Shown here: in pieces, positions 5,811 to 7,824 of the stretch
Layout of the letters: each line of letters starts with the position of its first letter
How positions within the stretch are numbered: position 1 is the first letter of the stretch
Source: Alphaproteobacteria bacterium
Lineage (GTDB): Bacteria > Pseudomonadota > Alphaproteobacteria > Rhizobiales > Aestuariivirgaceae
DNA length: 7,824 nucleotides
NCBI GenBank assembly: GCA_005884715.1
Contig: VAZZ01000279.1
Coordinates: 1 to 7,824 of the forward strand
Reading direction: 5' to 3'
Position numbers and translations under genes: made by a program
The notes under the pieces: generated by a model
Seen by the model: only the letters and a program-made list of their open reading frames with translations
Databases searched by the model: none
Told to the model about the DNA's origin: nothing

Positions 5811-6394
5811 CAGCGATTGGCCCCCTTGACCCAGAGCACATCGCCTTCGCTTTGCGCATTCACCCAGCGGCTGGCGACGAAGAAGAAATCGGAGAGCCGG
5901 TTGACGAAAGCGAGGACACCATCGCTCACATCCTCTTTCGGATCGGCGGCCAATTCGACGATCAGGCGCTCGGCGCGGCGGCACACGGTGCGGCAGAGAT
6001 GCAGGTGTGCTGCCGCCGGGTGCCCGCCCGGCAGCACAAAGGAGCGCAAGGGCTTGAGGCTCGCATTCAATTCGTCGATCTCGGCCTCGAGCCGTTCGGT
6101 CTGATGCGCCGTCATGCGTAACGGCTCATAACCCAGATCCTTGCCCGTATCGGGCACGCAGAGATCGGCGCCGAGATCGAAGAGATCGTTCTGGATGCGC
6201 GCGAGCATGAGATCGAGCCGGGTGAAGGTAGGCGCCTTGGTGTGCAGCCGCGCGATGCCGAGAACGGCATTGGTTTCATCGACCGTGCCATAGGCCTGGA
6301 TGCGCAAATGGGTCTTGGGCACACGCTCGCCCGAGCCGAGCGCGGTGTCACCCTTGTCGCCGGTGCGCGTGTAGATGCGGTTGAGCACGACCAT
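5810..6394 (-). CDS. pduO: Cob(I)alamin (cob(I)yrinic acid a,c-diamide) adenosyltransferase, PduO type
   Basis: 194 residues, normal for a single-domain PduO-type (ATR) enzyme. It moves the adenosyl group of ATP onto cob(I)alamin to make coenzyme B12 in the cytoplasm, and works as a trimer. The N-terminal ATP loop TRTGDKGDTAL (9-19), VDETNA (38-43), FVLPGG (119-124), the arginine-rich helix CRRAER (138-143) and NRLSDFFFVASR (165-176) are all as expected. The ATG at 6392-6394 is chosen because the family begins there (MVVLNRIYTRTGDKG) and AAGG lies 6 bases upstream. An in-frame ATG at 6473-6475 would add 27 residues encoded partly by a palindromic repeat and is unlikely. The gene is followed by the rhomboid gene with a one-base overlap. 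Human MMAB is a homologue; a link to methylmalonyl-CoA mutase is plausible but is not shown by this window. Confidence 0.95.
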   Translation of the reverse strand: MVVLNRIYTRTGDKGDTALGSGERVPKTHLRIQAYGTVDETNAVLGIARLHTKAPTFTRLDLMLARIQNDLFDLGADLCVPDTGKDLGYEPLRMTAHQTERLEAEIDELNASLKPLRSFVLPGGHPAAAHLHLCRTVCRRAERLIVELAADPKEDVSDGVLAFVNRLSDFFFVASRWVNAQSEGDVLWVKGANR

Positions 6395-6440
6395 GCTTAC
6401 CTTGTTGCTGAACTCGGCTGCGTCGGCAAGGGCCGAGTAC

Positions 6441-6466
6441 ATTCCCTCTCCCCTGGGAGAGGGAAT
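6441..6466. repeat. 26-bp perfect palindrome with the CCCTCTCCC core
   Basis: ATTCCCTCTCCC (6441-6452) and GGGAGAGGGAAT (6455-6466) are perfect 12-base arms around CT. The inner nine bases of each arm are identical to the first stem of the repeats at 864-926 and 1000-1062, so this looks like a minimal copy of that element. It lies directly after the permease stop and 47 bases before the adenosyltransferase start. It could attenuate transcription between the two genes or stabilise the upstream message. Confidence 0.75.
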
Positions 6467-6467
6467 A

Positions 6468-7824
6468 TCACTCATCCCTCAAGATCGGCGCCGGCTTGGC
6501 GCTCAGCGCCCGCCAGGTCACTGCGAGGCCAGCGGCGATCGAGAGCACCATGGCGAGAAGAGCGGTGAGGAGTGCCGTGCTCCAGGAGAAGACCCAGGGC
6601 ATTTCCAGGATCCAGAAGCTCAGGAACCACGACCCAAGCGCCCCGACAGTGACACCGAAGACAGCGGAGAACCACGACCCAAGCGCCCCGACAGTGACAC
6701 CGAAGACAGCGGAAGCCAGGCCCAGTATCGCATATTCGATGATGAAGGCCTGGATGAGCTCGATCCGCGTCGCGCCATAGGTCTTGAGCACGACCGCCTC
6801 ATAGAGCCTGGCCGAAAGACCGGCGCTGAGCGCACCCGCCAGGACCAGGATGCCAGTGATGAGCGTCAGCGCATTGGCGCCCCTGATCGCCCGCAGCATC
6901 TCAGTCAGGAGATCGGTGACGGTTGCGACGACATCCTTGACTCTGATGGCGGTCACAGTCGGGAAAGCGCGCGAAACCGCGTTCAGGAGCTTGCCCTCAT
7001 CGCCCCCCGACATCTCGACGGTGACGATATTCTGATGCGGGGCCTGCTTAAGCGTATCGGGGGTGAAGATCATCAGGAAATTGATGTCGAGCGAACGCCA
7101 GTTCACTTTTCTGAGGCTCGTGATCTTCGCCGTCACATCGCGGCCGAGCACATTGACCGTGATGTCATCACCTACTTTGAGATCGAGACCCTTGGCCACC
7201 TCATCGACGAAGGAGACGAGCGGCGGGCCTGAATAGTTCGCCGGCCACCACAGGCCATCCGTGATCGTCGATCCCTTTGGCAGGTCGCTCGCATAGGTAA
7301 GGCCGCGATCGCCGCGCAAGGCCCAGGCGGCATCCGGCGATGCCTTCACCTTTTCGATCGCCATGCCCTTGAGATTGGTGATCCGCCCGCGGAGCATCGG
7401 CGCCGTATCGACCTTGGTGACACCCGGCTCCTTCTGCACAAGGTCGAGAAACGCCTGCTTCTCGTCATTGCGGACATCGAGAAAGAAGAAGGAAGGGGCG
7501 CGATCGGGAATGCCCGAGGTGAGCTCGGTCGAGATGGTGCGGTCGGTGAGCGCCAGCGTCACGAACAGGGTCAGCCCGAGGCCGAGCGCCAGGATGACCG
7601 AGACCGCCGCCGAGCCGGGGCGATGCACATTGGACAGAGCATAGCGCCAGATGGCGCTTCTGGGTTTCGGCAGCTTGCGCGTGAGATAGACGATCGCCGC
7701 CGCCAGCCCGAGGAGCACGACGAAGCTTGCGGCGAGACCGCCCAGATAAATGGTCGTGATGCGCGCATCGGCGAAGCTCGCATAGACGAGAGCGGCCATG
7801 ATCGCCAGGGAGGCCGCGATGGTG
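6468..7824 (-). CDS. ABC transporter permease, FtsX/YbbP-like, C-terminal part (5' end beyond the right edge)
   Basis: The frame is open from the right edge to the TGA at 6468-6470. The methionine at 7799 is internal, since codons before it (T-I-A-A-S-L-A-I) continue without a stop, so at least 451 residues are present and the start lies outside. Numbered from that methionine: a membrane helix at about 15-39, another at about 62-85, an extracytoplasmic domain at about 86-305, then the FtsX domain with helices from about 310 onward and the motif SARLYEAVVLKTYGATR. The C-terminus is APILRDE. This fits the second half of large YbbP-type permeases, which pair with a LolD/YbbA-like ATPase; that partner is not in the window. 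Transport of lipid or hydrophobic cargo is a family-based guess. A perfect duplication of 15 residues (363-377 and 378-392) lies in the third-from-last hydrophobic region. Confidence 0.85.
   Translation of the reverse strand, partial: TIAASLAIMAALVYASFADARITTIYLGGLAASFVVLLGLAAAIVYLTRKLPKPRSAIWRYALSNVHRPGSAAVSVILALGLGLTLFVTLALTDRTISTELTSGIPDRAPSFFFLDVRNDEKQAFLDLVQKEPGVTKVDTAPMLRGRITNLKGMAIEKVKASPDAAWALRGDRGLTYASDLPKGSTITDGLWWPANYSGPPLVSFVDEVAKGLDLKVGDDITVNVLGRDVTAKITSLRKVNWRSLDINFLMIFTPDTLKQAPHQNIVTVEMSGGDEGKLLNAVSRAFPTVTAIRVKDVVATVTDLLTEMLRAIRGANALTLITGILVLAGALSAGLSARLYEAVVLKTYGATRIELIQAFIIEYAILGLASAVFGVTVGALGSWFSAVFGVTVGALGSWFLSFWILEMPWVFSWSTALLTALLAMVLSIAAGLAVTWRALSAKPAPILRDE
6624..6713 (-). 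repeat. Perfect 45-bp tandem duplication inside the permease gene
   Basis: Bases 6624-6668 and 6669-6713 are identical over all 45 positions, and identity with a 45-base shift stops exactly at both ends. The unit is in frame and encodes SAVFGVTVGALGSWF twice. The lack of any difference between the copies indicates a very recent duplication or an assembly artefact. Confidence 0.95.

Noticed and set aside
5115..5984. Longer rhomboid frame starting at 5984
   Set aside because: The extra 58 residues overlap the adenosyltransferase gene and are arginine-rich shadow sequence; the family start fits 5810.
6375..7232. 285-codon plus-strand open frame with a repeated peptide of 14-15 residues (EPRPKRPDSDTEDSG)
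   Set aside because: The repeated peptide is only the antisense reading of the 45-bp duplication; the coding strand is the minus-strand permease.

Overview
The window reads as ordinary chromosomal DNA of a high-GC alphaproteobacterium, most likely of the Hyphomicrobiales (Rhizobiales). This rests on the gene neighbourhood (argH / tlpA / 3-hydroxybutyryl-CoA dehydrogenase / etfA-etfB / cob(I)alamin adenosyltransferase / rhomboid), which as I remember it recurs in rhizobia and relatives, and on the GC-rich palindromic intergenic repeats with a CCCTCTCCC...GGGAGAGGG core. I did not recognise a species.

Layout, left to right. Positions 1-73 (minus) hold the first 24 codons of argH. A tlpA-type membrane-anchored thioredoxin (99-734, plus) diverges from it. 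The 350-base gap at 735-1084 contains no credible gene but carries a partial and two full, mutually inverted palindromic repeats. A complete 3-hydroxybutyryl-CoA dehydrogenase gene follows (1085-1960, minus). A compact divergent control region (1961-2107) has an 18-bp palindrome and an 11-bp-period direct repeat. A DHA1-type MFS exporter (2108-3295, plus) then runs tail to tail into etfA (3300-4241, minus) and etfB (4243-4988, minus). A rhomboid protease gene (5115-5810) and a PduO-type cobalamin adenosyltransferase gene (5810-6394), both minus, overlap by one base. The window ends inside an FtsX/YbbP-like ABC permease gene (6468 to the right edge, minus).

Functionally, the centre is acyl-CoA and electron-transfer metabolism. 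Hbd interconverts 3-hydroxybutyryl-CoA and acetoacetyl-CoA. EtfAB carries electrons from acyl-CoA dehydrogenases to the quinone pool. The adenosyltransferase makes the coenzyme B12 that methylmalonyl-CoA-type mutases need. TlpA is a periplasm-facing thiol reductant associated with cytochrome oxidase assembly in related bacteria.

I see no previously undescribed multi-gene system. The most notable items are two lesions. One is a single-base loss in etfB that stops the frame in the middle of the partner-recognition loop while the remaining 59 codons stay intact. The other is a perfect in-frame 45-bp tandem duplication in a predicted membrane segment of the ABC permease. Either could be a real mutation or a sequencing or assembly error. 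The MFS gene, in opposite orientation, also separates hbd from etfAB, which are commonly co-directional neighbours.
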